From NCBI GenBank assembly GCA_002197545.1, contig NFUO01000262.1, positions 100,095 through 164,094 of the forward strand: DNA of 64,000 nucleotides, written 5' to 3'. Made by a program: the position numbers and the translations under genes. Source of the DNA: Acidobacteria subdivision 2 bacterium RH1 MAG20. Lineage in GTDB: Bacteria; Acidobacteriota; Terriglobia; Terriglobales; Acidobacteriaceae. Positions 51,427-58,741 of this stretch are shown here, in pieces (positions within the stretch are counted from its first letter, which is position 1; the number at the start of each line of letters is the position of its first letter). The notes beneath the pieces were generated by a model. That model ran no database searches. It was not told the DNA's origin and saw only the letters and a program-made list of their open reading frames with translations.

Positions 51427-53634
51427 CTAAAGGTGATTCTCAAGAGAGATAGAACTAGCAGCTTTCGTTGAGTCTGCCGATACTGTATCCATCTGCCTGC
51501 CTTGTGCCAGTTCCATCAAGTGCTCCTGCGCATTGAAGGGCTTGCCCTCGTGTGATGCGCGCACATAGTTCCCGTCCGGCTGCAACAGACGTGCCTTTGT
51601 ATTGTCCGCCAGATAAGCCGTCAAAATCTCATCCCGCAACCGCTTCAACAGGTCAGATTGTGTCACCGGAAATACCACCTCACATCGCTCGAACAGGTTT
51701 CGCGGCATCCAGTCGGCGCTTCCGCAATAGATCTCCTCTTTGCCTCCGTTCGCAAAGCTGAAGATTCGGCTGTGCTCCAGAAATCTTCCGACTATGCTCC
51801 GCACCCGTATGCGCTCGCTCAAACCCTTCACTCCTGGGCGCAGCGAGCATATTCCCCGCACAATCAGGTCGATCTCCACCCCAGCCTTCGATGCTGCGTA
51901 CAGAGCCTCGACCGTAGCGCGATCCAGCAGGGCATTCATCTTCGCCACAATCGCCGCGGGTCGCCCTGCCTTCGCATGGGCAGCCTCCCGCTCAATCAGC
52001 GCAATGAGACGATCAGCCAACGTCAAAGGAGCTACCATCAATGGTGCATATGAGGTAGCCTCTGTCTCCGCCGTCAGATAGTTGAACACCTTTTGCACTG
52101 CCTCCGTCATCTCTAGCCGCGAAGTCAGCAAGCTGATGTCGGTATAGAACCGAGCCGTTACCGGGTTGTAATTGCCCGTCCCCAGATGCGCGTACCGCCG
52201 CACCACGCCATCCGGATCGCGCCGCACCAACAACGCCAGCTTGCAGTGCGTTTTGAACCCGAAGATGCCGTGAAATACGCCGACTCCGGCATCTTCCAAT
52301 TCCCGCGCCCAACGGATATTCGAATCTTCATCGAACCTGGCCATCAGTTCCACGACGACGGTGACGTCCTTGCTCTGAGCTGCCTCGATCAGCGCACGAA
52401 AGATTGGAGAATCCTTGCTCGTTCGATAGAGCGTCTGCTTCATCGAGATCACGCTCGAATCCTCCGCGGCCGCCTCAATGAAATCCTCCACTGTCGTATA
52501 GGAGTCGAAGGGGTGGTGCAGCATGACATCCCGTTCCCGCAACTCCTCAAACAGGTCAATCGACTTCGCCCCCAGCCTGAACTCCTTACCCGTAAATGCC
52601 GGGTACTTCAGTTCCGGGCGCTTCGTCTCGGAGTAAAGGTTCATCAGTCGAGATAGGTTCACCGGCCCCTCGGTTCTAAAGATCTGCCACGGCTCGAGCT
52701 CAAAATTGGTTTGCAGCCGCTCGACAATTTCCTCTACAGCAGAGTCATCAATCTCCAGCCGAACCACATCGCCTTTGCGCCGGTTGTGCAACTCCGCGCG
52801 CACACTCTCCAGCACCGATCGCGACTCCTCTTCCTCCATATAAAGGTTGCTGTTTCGCGTCACCCGAAACGCCGAGCAGGACAATACCTCATACCCGCGG
52901 AACATCCGCTCTACCTGCGACTGAATCAATTCATGCAGCAAAATAAAATCGCAGTGCTCATCCGGTGCAGGCAGCGGCACCAGACGGGGCAGGGAACGAG
53001 GCACCGTCACCACGCCCAGCACAGCAGGCCGCGTCCCGCCATTTCCCCGCCGCTTATTCTTCAGCAGCAGCGCAAGGCAAAGCGCCTTGTTCAAAACTCG
53101 AGGAAAGGGATGCGATGGATCAATCGTCACCGGCGTCAGGAGCGGATCAACTTCGTTCTCGTAAAACTCCAGGGCGTGAGTTCGGGCCTCATCGCTCAAC
53201 TGCTCCCATCGCAGGACACGAATCTTCTCTTCCCGCATCGCCGGCAGCAACTGCTTATTCCAACAGCGATATTGTGCTTCGACAAAATTTTTCAGTCGTT
53301 CGCGCAACCGTTCGAGCCGCTCCTGCGGTTGCAGGCCACCTTCGTCGAGAGGCTGGGCGAGATTGTAGCCATCCTCAATCCGTTGCAAGATACCCGCCAC
53401 TCGGATCTCTACAAACTCGTCCAGATTACTGGCCGTAATTGCCAGAAACTTCACCCGTTCCAGCAGCGGATTCGTAGCGTCCTCCGCCTCCTCCAGCACC
53501 CTTTGGTTGAACCGCAGCCACGACTCATCTCGGCTAAAAAAGAGGTTCTCGACCCCCTTCAAGGCAGTCTTTGCTGCAACCATACTCTTTTTGCTACCAC
53601 GTCCGGCAGGAGCCACTCGTTTTTTAGCAATCAT
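51427..53634 (-). CDS. ppk1: Polyphosphate kinase 1
   Basis: The 735-residue enzyme makes long-chain polyphosphate from ATP. N-terminal, head and two C-terminal PLD-like domains are recognisable: FFSRDESWLRFNQRVLEEAE, LAITASNLDEFVEIRVAGI, SSVISMKQTLYRTSKDSPIF. The phosphohistidine region has His463 in FKTHCKLALLVRRDPDG and His483 in RRYAHLGTGNYNPVTARFYT. The basic N-terminal extension (AKKRVAPAGRGSKKSMVAAK) precedes the conserved start by about 28 residues. It is convergent with the protease gene and shares the terminator. No ppx gene is adjacent. Confidence 0.96.
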   Translation of the reverse strand: MIAKKRVAPAGRGSKKSMVAAKTALKGVENLFFSRDESWLRFNQRVLEEAEDATNPLLERVKFLAITASNLDEFVEIRVAGILQRIEDGYNLAQPLDEGGLQPQERLERLRERLKNFVEAQYRCWNKQLLPAMREEKIRVLRWEQLSDEARTHALEFYENEVDPLLTPVTIDPSHPFPRVLNKALCLALLLKNKRRGNGGTRPAVLGVVTVPRSLPRLVPLPAPDEHCDFILLHELIQSQVERMFRGYEVLSCSAFRVTRNSNLYMEEEESRSVLESVRAELHNRRKGDVVRLEIDDSAVEEIVERLQTNFELEPWQIFRTEGPVNLSRLMNLYSETKRPELKYPAFTGKEFRLGAKSIDLFEELRERDVMLHHPFDSYTTVEDFIEAAAEDSSVISMKQTLYRTSKDSPIFRALIEAAQSKDVTVVVELMARFDEDSNIRWARELEDAGVGVFHGIFGFKTHCKLALLVRRDPDGVVRRYAHLGTGNYNPVTARFYTDISLLTSRLEMTEAVQKVFNYLTAETEATSYAPLMVAPLTLADRLIALIEREAAHAKAGRPAAIVAKMNALLDRATVEALYAASKAGVEIDLIVRGICSLRPGVKGLSERIRVRSIVGRFLEHSRIFSFANGGKEEIYCGSADWMPRNLFERCEVVFPVTQSDLLKRLRDEILTAYLADNTKARLLQPDGNYVRASHEGKPFNAQEHLMELAQGRQMDTVSADSTKAASSISLENHL

Positions 53635-53896
53635 AGAGGTCTATGAGCTTACCGCAATCCCATGAATCTCTTGCAAATCCGATTTATTAGCCAAAATTTG
53701 AATAATTGCCCAACAAGTCGAAAAACGAATATTTCTCAGATTAAAGCCGTGAAGCGCCTATTTATCACTCATCCAACATTCTTACATTTCAGCAGTAGCT
53801 GCAAAATATATGCGAAGTTGCTGATAATATTGCAAAACTGCTTGTTCAGCTGCTGCATCCGTATATTGATTTGGAGCGAAAGGTGGTTCTGCGGCT

Positions 53897-54628
53897 ATGC
53901 TAAGTGCGTTGCAGTACCGAATCCTGAAGAGCCTCTACCCTCGAAGTCCAGACTTGCTTGCCGAAACCGGACATAAGTCAAAACTCGATCTTCTAGGGGA
54001 CGATTTTCTCAGCAAGATTCCTGGAAAAACCATCGTCGATTTCGGATGTGGCTTTGGCAATGAAGCTATTGAGATGGCACAGCGCGGCGCCATTAGGGTT
54101 ATCGGGATAGATATTCGAGAAGAAAACCTTCAGATAGCCAGGGAGTTAGCAGCCAAGGCTGGCGTTCAGGACCGTTGTATCTTTACGGCTTACACATCCG
54201 AAACGAGTGACATCATTGTATCTATCGATGCCTTTGAGCACTTCAAAGATCCTGCCGAGATACTTCGGATTATGAGCTCTCTCCTAAAACCGGATGGAGA
54301 AATTCTTTTAAGCTTTGGCCCAACGTGGTATCACCCATTGGGTGGGCATCTGTTTTCCGTATTTCCATGGGCACATCTGCTTTTCAGCGAAGATGCTCTT
54401 ATCAAATGGAGAGCTACATTCAAAACGGATGGCGCGACATGTTTTAGTGAGGTAGCTGGGGGGCTGAATCAGATTACGATTAAGAAATTCGAGAAACTGG
54501 TTGCTGAAAGCGACTTCAATCTTGTTTATTTGGATCGAGTCCCCATAGGAAAGTTGAGACCGGCTCATAACCGGCTGACCCAGGAGTTCACGACTGCGCT
54601 GGTGCGCGGAGAACTCGTTAAACGCTGA
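53897..54628 (+). CDS. SAM-dependent methyltransferase, class I
   Basis: The 243-residue product has a Rossmann-type methyltransferase domain. Motif I is TIVDFGCGFGNEAIEMAQRG (about residues 45-64), an acidic end of strand 2 is VIGIDIREENLQIA, and motif IV is SDIIVSIDAFEHF. It belongs to the Methyltransf_11/25 style; the substrate is unknown. Codon use is richer in A and T than in neighbouring genes, and the 260 bases in front are strongly AT-rich. This suggests recent acquisition. It is isolated between ppk1 and the sigma-factor operon. Confidence 0.82.
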   Translation: MLSALQYRILKSLYPRSPDLLAETGHKSKLDLLGDDFLSKIPGKTIVDFGCGFGNEAIEMAQRGAIRVIGIDIREENLQIARELAAKAGVQDRCIFTAYTSETSDIIVSIDAFEHFKDPAEILRIMSSLLKPDGEILLSFGPTWYHPLGGHLFSVFPWAHLLFSEDALIKWRATFKTDGATCFSEVAGGLNQITIKKFEKLVAESDFNLVYLDRVPIGKLRPAHNRLTQEFTTALVRGELVKR

Positions 54629-54778
54629 TATGGTATCGCTGTACACGAAAGAACTGCCGCAGGTGGCCTTGTCAATATCTTCCTCACCTTCGCCAGTCGG
54701 TACATCAAAGCTCCATTAGCTGCATTATTTAGCTATCACCTAAAATATTCTCACCCCCTCATCCGTCTACACCAGTAG

Positions 54779-55342
54779 ATGAACGAAATAACGATCATCG
54801 AGCAGGACCAGCTGATCTCCGAAGCCATGGAGCGAGATGAGCCACGCCTGCGCAGCTTCATTCGCAAGCGTGTCTCCGACAGCAGTGAAGCCGAAGACAT
54901 CCTCCAGGACGTCTTCTTCGAGCTGATCGAGGCTTACCGGCTCATGAAGCCCATCGAACAAGTCACCGCATGGCTCTTCCGCGTGGCGCGCAACCGGATC
55001 ATCGATCTCTTTCGCAAAAAGAAACCCGATTCCCTGAACGATCCAATTTCAGAGGGAGATGGCGGCGACACTCTCGAAGATCTCCTGCCTTCGCCCGACG
55101 AAGGCCCGGAAGCGGCCTACGCCAGGACCCTCCTCCTCGATGCACTCGAGGAAGCTCTTGAAGAACTGCCTGTCGAGCAACGCGAAGTCTTCATCGCCCA
55201 TGAGTTATTCGGTCAAAGCTTCAAAGAACTCTCTACCGAGACTGGCCTCAGCGTCAACACCCTGCTCTCACGCAAACGATATGCCGTGCTCCATCTCAGG
55301 CGCAGACTGCAATCTATTTACGACACCATCGCAAAGCAATAA
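54779..55342 (+). CDS. RNA polymerase sigma factor, ECF-type
   Basis: The 187-residue product has region 2 (DEPRLRSFIRKRVSDSSEAE, DILQDVFFELIEAYRLM, AWLFRVARNRIIDLFRKKKP). An acidic linker follows, then region 4 (LPVEQREVFIAHELFGQSFK then ELSTETGLSVNTLLSRKRYA). This is the two-domain form of extracytoplasmic-function sigma factors. The next gene, nine bases on, codes for a small membrane protein that could be its anti-sigma or sensor. No ECF-style promoter could be assigned upstream. Confidence 0.88.
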   Translation: MNEITIIEQDQLISEAMERDEPRLRSFIRKRVSDSSEAEDILQDVFFELIEAYRLMKPIEQVTAWLFRVARNRIIDLFRKKKPDSLNDPISEGDGGDTLEDLLPSPDEGPEAAYARTLLLDALEEALEELPVEQREVFIAHELFGQSFKELSTETGLSVNTLLSRKRYAVLHLRRRLQSIYDTIAKQ

Positions 55343-55351
55343 GGAGAAACT

Positions 55352-55708
55352 ATGCAACATCGAATACTCAAAGCACTAAGAATCATCCTGTTCGTAGTGG
55401 TCGCCGGCGCTGTCCTCGGCTTCATTACGATGGAACTCTGGAATGCCCTTCTGCCGCAGATCTTCGGCTGGTCTCGCATTACCTTCTGGCAGGGCCTCGG
55501 TCTGCTTATCCTCAGCAAAATTCTCTTCGGCGGCTTCCATCGCCACTCCGGGCATCGCGACCAGTGGAGTCGGCGCATGAAGCACCGCATGAAAGAGCGC
55601 TGGGAGCACATGACCCCCGAGGAGCGCGAAAAATTCCGCAAAGGCATGCACTGCGGCCGCAATCCTTTTGCTCATACTGAAGAACAGCCTGCGGAGCCTC
55701 GCCAATGA
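55352..55708 (+). CDS. Two-helix membrane protein with basic cytoplasmic tail, sigma-factor operon
   Basis: The 118-residue product has two membrane helices (LRIILFVVVAGAVLGFITME and ITFWQGLGLLILSKILFGGF). A charged tail follows (RMKHRMKERWEHMTPEEREK then FRKGMHCGRNPF). Both ends are predicted to be inside. The TPEEREKFR phrase resembles that of CpxP/Spy-like metal or envelope-stress proteins, but the topology here is cytoplasmic. AAGGAG precedes the ATG. A role as regulator of the preceding sigma factor is inferred from operon position. Confidence 0.72.
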   Translation: MQHRILKALRIILFVVVAGAVLGFITMELWNALLPQIFGWSRITFWQGLGLLILSKILFGGFHRHSGHRDQWSRRMKHRMKERWEHMTPEEREKFRKGMHCGRNPFAHTEEQPAEPRQ

Positions 55709-55902
55709 ACGAACCCGGAGCTACTACTACAGATTCAGTGCGTGAGCTACGCAACTCCGATCTCTCCTCTCCGCATCGTCGCCTGCCATCTGTATCCACC
55801 GATCTGCGAATCATGGAGTTGGAAATAGAGAATTCGCGGCTGCAAAGACTTGTCGCCGAACTACTTCTCAAGAATCAGCAGCTAAGGAAAGAAAAGGACT
55901 AA
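55705..55902 (+). CDS. Mini leucine-zipper protein, sigma-factor operon
   Basis: The 65-residue product overlaps the upstream gene by four bases (ATGA). The first half is Ser/Thr/Arg-rich and likely disordered. The second half is a heptad-type coiled coil (LRIMELEIENSRLQRLVAEL then LLKNQQLRKEKD). There is no DNA-binding motif or membrane segment. It could form dimers or bind the sigma factor or the tail of the membrane protein. Unknown family; translation is supported by the coupled start. Confidence 0.6.
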   Translation: MNEPGATTTDSVRELRNSDLSSPHRRLPSVSTDLRIMELEIENSRLQRLVAELLLKNQQLRKEKD

Positions 55903-56427
55903 AGGCATCTTCCGCACTGAGCAACCTACTGCTGACGGAGACGCTGGATAGAAGCTTGCTGGACAAGTACCTCAAGGACGACCCCGCACCACTTCCAGAT
56001 CAGGCTGCGGAAACTCCGATCGATGTAACTGTCGAACCCATCGGAGATAGCTCTCACGATTTCTGAGACAGAGAATCTAACCCAGACGACCCACGCATCT
56101 ACACCCGCCATTCCCGATGCCGGGTGAGGTGCGGTGAAACGGAAATTAATGCGCTATTCCAGACTTTTAGAAAGAGGATCTAACCGTAGCTCATGATGAC
56201 CCTTGTTCCGATGATGAACTGCCATAAATCATTGAATCTAAGTATTTTACATGCATAATTTTCCAGAACGGATTATCGAAGGAAAGCATTTCCAGGAAGA
56301 ATCAAGGCAGCCTCCCCACGAACAAATGCCCATTGACAGATTCAAAAGATCAGATATTCTCTGCACCATAAGTAGTGCAATGTGCGTAAGCGGCAAACGA
56401 CAGTAACCGTGAGATGAAGAGGCGAAC
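55903..56427. other. Intergenic region between sigma-factor operon and zinc-ribbon gene
   Basis: The first 160 bases stay open in the -1 frame relative to the mini-zipper gene and read like coding DNA (LSNLLLTETLDRSLLDKYLK then DDPAPLPDQAAETPIDVTVE), ending at TGA 56064-56066, but without an ATG start. From 56070 to 56320 I see no gene. The right end carries a promoter at 56333-56360. Confidence 0.5.
56333..56360 (+). promoter_or_regulatory. Housekeeping-type promoter of the zinc-ribbon gene
   Basis: A perfect TTGACA at 56333-56338 is followed after 16 bases by TATTCT at 56355-56360. The gene start is at 56428, leaving a leader of about 60 bases. Confidence 0.6.
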
Positions 56428-56691
56428 ATGACAGCGGAGCTGAACTTACTGGATGTATGGATTCCGGAGCAGATGGAGCCGGGAACGTTGTTCCTGTTGG
56501 AAAAAGCTGGCGAGCTGGGCAAAGCGGAAGATCCCTTCTGGGCGGTTCTTGCCTGTCCCTCCTGCGGAGCGCTTGGGCTTATCACCCGGCAACAGTGCGT
56601 GGGATTGCAATCAATGATCTGCGGTTCGGAGAAATGCTCCGCGGAGTATTTCCTCGAAGACGCACAGATTCGTTATCGCCCCGCTCACTGA
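56428..56691 (+). CDS. Small zinc-ribbon-like protein
   Basis: The 87-residue product contains a CPSCGALG knuckle and a second CGSEKCSAEYF pair, about 25 residues apart. This is consistent with one zinc site. The first 40 residues are acidic (LLDVWIPEQMEPGTLFLLEK). I do not recognise a named family. AGAGG stands ahead of the ATG, and a near-consensus promoter lies about 70 bases upstream, so it is probably expressed on its own at a good level. Confidence 0.7.
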   Translation: MTAELNLLDVWIPEQMEPGTLFLLEKAGELGKAEDPFWAVLACPSCGALGLITRQQCVGLQSMICGSEKCSAEYFLEDAQIRYRPAH

Positions 56692-56723
56692 GCTTGCAAA
56701 GAAGGTCACTAAGCGGTTCAGCC

Positions 56724-57979
56724 TCACTCGTGCCGCAACACTACCACGGGATCCATGTGCGATGAGCGAACTGCGGGCAATAGTCCGGAGACGATGCCAA
56801 CTACGGCCAGAATCTCGAACGAGATCAGCATCACCTCTGGCGAAGCGCGCAGAATGATGTCGCCCTGATGGTTGGCTGTCTTATAAATATCGGAATAGAG
56901 CGGCATTGGAGGACCATGTATGCGACCGCAATCGCAATCAGCATCCCGGCCGCACCTGCAATAAAGGTAAGAGTAAGGCTCTCCAGCAGAAATTGAGACA
57001 GAATGTCCCCCCGTCGTGCCCCTAGCGCCTTCAGCAGGCCAATCTCCCGTGTTCGCTCGGTTACCGAGACGAGCATGATATTCATTACGCCAACCCCGCC
57101 GACACCGAACGTCATGGCGCCAATGATTCCCAGCAGAAGTTCCAGGGCCGTGCTGAATTGCATAATTTCAGCCGAATCCGCAACAGTGTCCCAGCTCTGA
57201 ATGGCCTTGTCATCCTTGGGATCGAAGTGGTGGCGTAGCGCCAGAACAGCACGAACCTCCTGAAGCGCCTTGATGTGCAGGTCCGCTGAAACTGGCTGAA
57301 ACACAATGCTGCCTGGATCACGCTCATTCCGAAGCAGCCGCATCATCCCAAAAGGAACGAAAGCGTTCTCGTTATCCGGCTCATTGTTGGAGGAGTCTTG
57401 AATCTTGTTCTGCAGGACGTCGATAACCTGAAAGACATGGCCTTCAATCTCAACTGATTCGCCGACAGGAGGAAAGCCGTTGAAGAGCTTCTGCGCCGCA
57501 TGTTTTCCGAAGATGACCACTTGCCGATGATCGGTGAAATCAGCAGGTTCGAAATAACGGCCTTCAGCAACATTGAGTCTGCGCATTCCTCCATAGGGAT
57601 ATTCGATCGCCTTGCTCTGAATGTTCACCACCTTGGCTCCGTACTTGAAACTGAACGCGTCATCGCTCTCCGAACTTACCGCCTTGAGGAAGGGGACTGT
57701 ATCGCGCACGGCTTCGGTATCGCCATCCATAAACTTGATCCGCTTTCCCGAACGCTCACCGCCTGCCTGCATGCTCGTCTGTCCGCCATAGACCATAATC
57801 ACGTTGTCGCCTAGCCCAAGAAAACCATTCATGACCTCCTGTCCAAGGCTCCGGCCGTAGCTCAGCAAAAGCACAACCGTCACCAGCCCCCAAACGATAC
57901 CGAGCATGGTGAGACTCGAGCGCAGGCGATTGCGCAGCAGCGAATCGATACTATGACGAATAATCTCACCGAGGTTCAT
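56724..57979 (-). pseudogene. MacB/FtsX-type ABC transporter permease, frameshifted near the 3' end
   Basis: From ATG 57979 the frame codes for a MacB-type permease: first helix SLTMLGIVWGLVTVVLLLSY, periplasmic domain, then GVGGVGVMNIMLVSVTERTR and EIGLLKALGARRGDILSQFL. After AIAVAYMVLQ the frame changes. The true C-terminus (MPLYSDIYKTANHQGDIILR, then VSGLLPAVRSSHMDPVVVLR) lies one frame away at 56724-56909. One extra C in the minus-strand CTCCA at 56907-56911 (CTCCCA) would restore a protein of about 419 residues with V-L-P-M-P-L-Y at the junction. Either a real mutation or a sequencing error. MacB-like permeases move peptides or drugs or drive envelope complexes; the ATPase gene is absent. 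Confidence 0.85.
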
Positions 57980-57981
57980 CG

Positions 57982-58506
57982 TTATTCCGTCCGCAGGCAT
58001 TCCATCGGGCTGAGATTGGCAGCGCGCAATGCAGGATAAGTGCCCGCAAAGAGCGTAATTGCGGTAAGCGTAGCCAACGAAGCGACAATAGCAACGGGAG
58101 AGATCACCGGATGCGGCACAAAATCCGGAAGAGGCACAAGCCGCATCAGCAAGCACACTCCAACGCCGACTATAAGGCCAGCGAGACCACTGACGATCGT
58201 AATAATCGCCGACTCAGCCAGAAACTGCCGTCGGATGTCCACAGCAGTGGCTCCTAATGCCTTGCGAACGCCAATCTCGCGAGTGCGTTCGGTCACAGCA
58301 ACCAGCATGATGTTCATGACGCCAATCCCTCCCAGAGCAAGCGTAAGCAGAGCGACCGCGCCAAAGAAGAACGTCATCACGGAGAAGATGCGCTCAGTGA
58401 ATTTGGCGCCATCCAAGGTGTCCCAGATCCAGAGCGCTTCCTTGTCGTCAGGATCGTAGTGGTGGTGCTCAGCGATAATCCGCTTATCCTGTATACGCTC
58501 CCGTGA
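57982..58506 (-). pseudogene. 5'-truncated MacB/FtsX-type ABC transporter permease
   Basis: Only the C-terminal 40 percent remains. The open frame starts after a TAG at 58507-58509 and reads RIQDKRIIAEHHHYDPDDKE, then LTLALGGIGVMNIMLVAVTE, REIGVRKALGATAVDIRRQF and the normal end NLSPMECLRTE. The first membrane helix and most of the periplasmic domain are missing. The break lies about 70 bases from a tRNA-Leu gene. The remnant ends two bases before the start of the second permease, so both once formed one ABC operon. Confidence 0.85.
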
Positions 58507-58574
58507 CTAGATAGTTCCTGAAGCGGTCAAGGTGCCTATGCGTTAAGATGGAAAAGCGGGCTTTATCGCACCGC

Positions 58575-58663
58575 GCCCGGATGGTGAAATCGGCAGACAC
58601 AGCGGACTTAAAATCCGCAGACCATAAACGGTCGTGGGGGTTCAAGTCCCCCTCCGGGCACCA
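58575..58663 (+). tRNA. tRNA-Leu (anticodon UAA)
   Basis: Acceptor strands GCCCGGA (58575-58581) and TCCGGGC (58653-58659) pair perfectly and are followed by A and an encoded CCA (58661-58663). The anticodon arm GCGGA-CTTAAAA-TCCGC gives anticodon TAA. A long variable arm (class II) and the T arm GGGGG-TTCAAGT-CCCCC are present. It reads leucine UUA/UUG codons. No second tRNA gene is near. Confidence 0.97.
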
Positions 58664-58697
58664 GAAACTTTTGAAAAATTCTTCCCCCATATGCAAA

Positions 58698-58731
58698 ACG
58701 AGCCCGGCCTCCGTGAGGAGGCCGGGCTCGT
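58698..58731. terminator. Strong bidirectional terminator between tRNA-Leu and the TonB receptor
   Basis: ACGAGCCCGGCCTCC (58698-58712) and GGAGGCCGGGCTCGT (58717-58731) form a perfect 15-bp stem with a GTGA tetraloop. On the minus strand it is followed by TTTT. It lies 10 bases after the receptor stop codon. Confidence 0.88.
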
Positions 58732-58741
58732 TGGTTAAGGG

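Noticed and set aside
54779..55342. Second flagellar sigma factor
   Set aside because: It lacks region 3 and the RIRGAxLDxLR signature and has the two-domain ECF layout.
55705..56066. IS3-type orfA/orfB programmed frameshift at the mini-zipper end
   Set aside because: The site lacks an A-AAA-AAG slippery heptamer, there is no helix-turn-helix in the first frame and no DDE transposase in the second.
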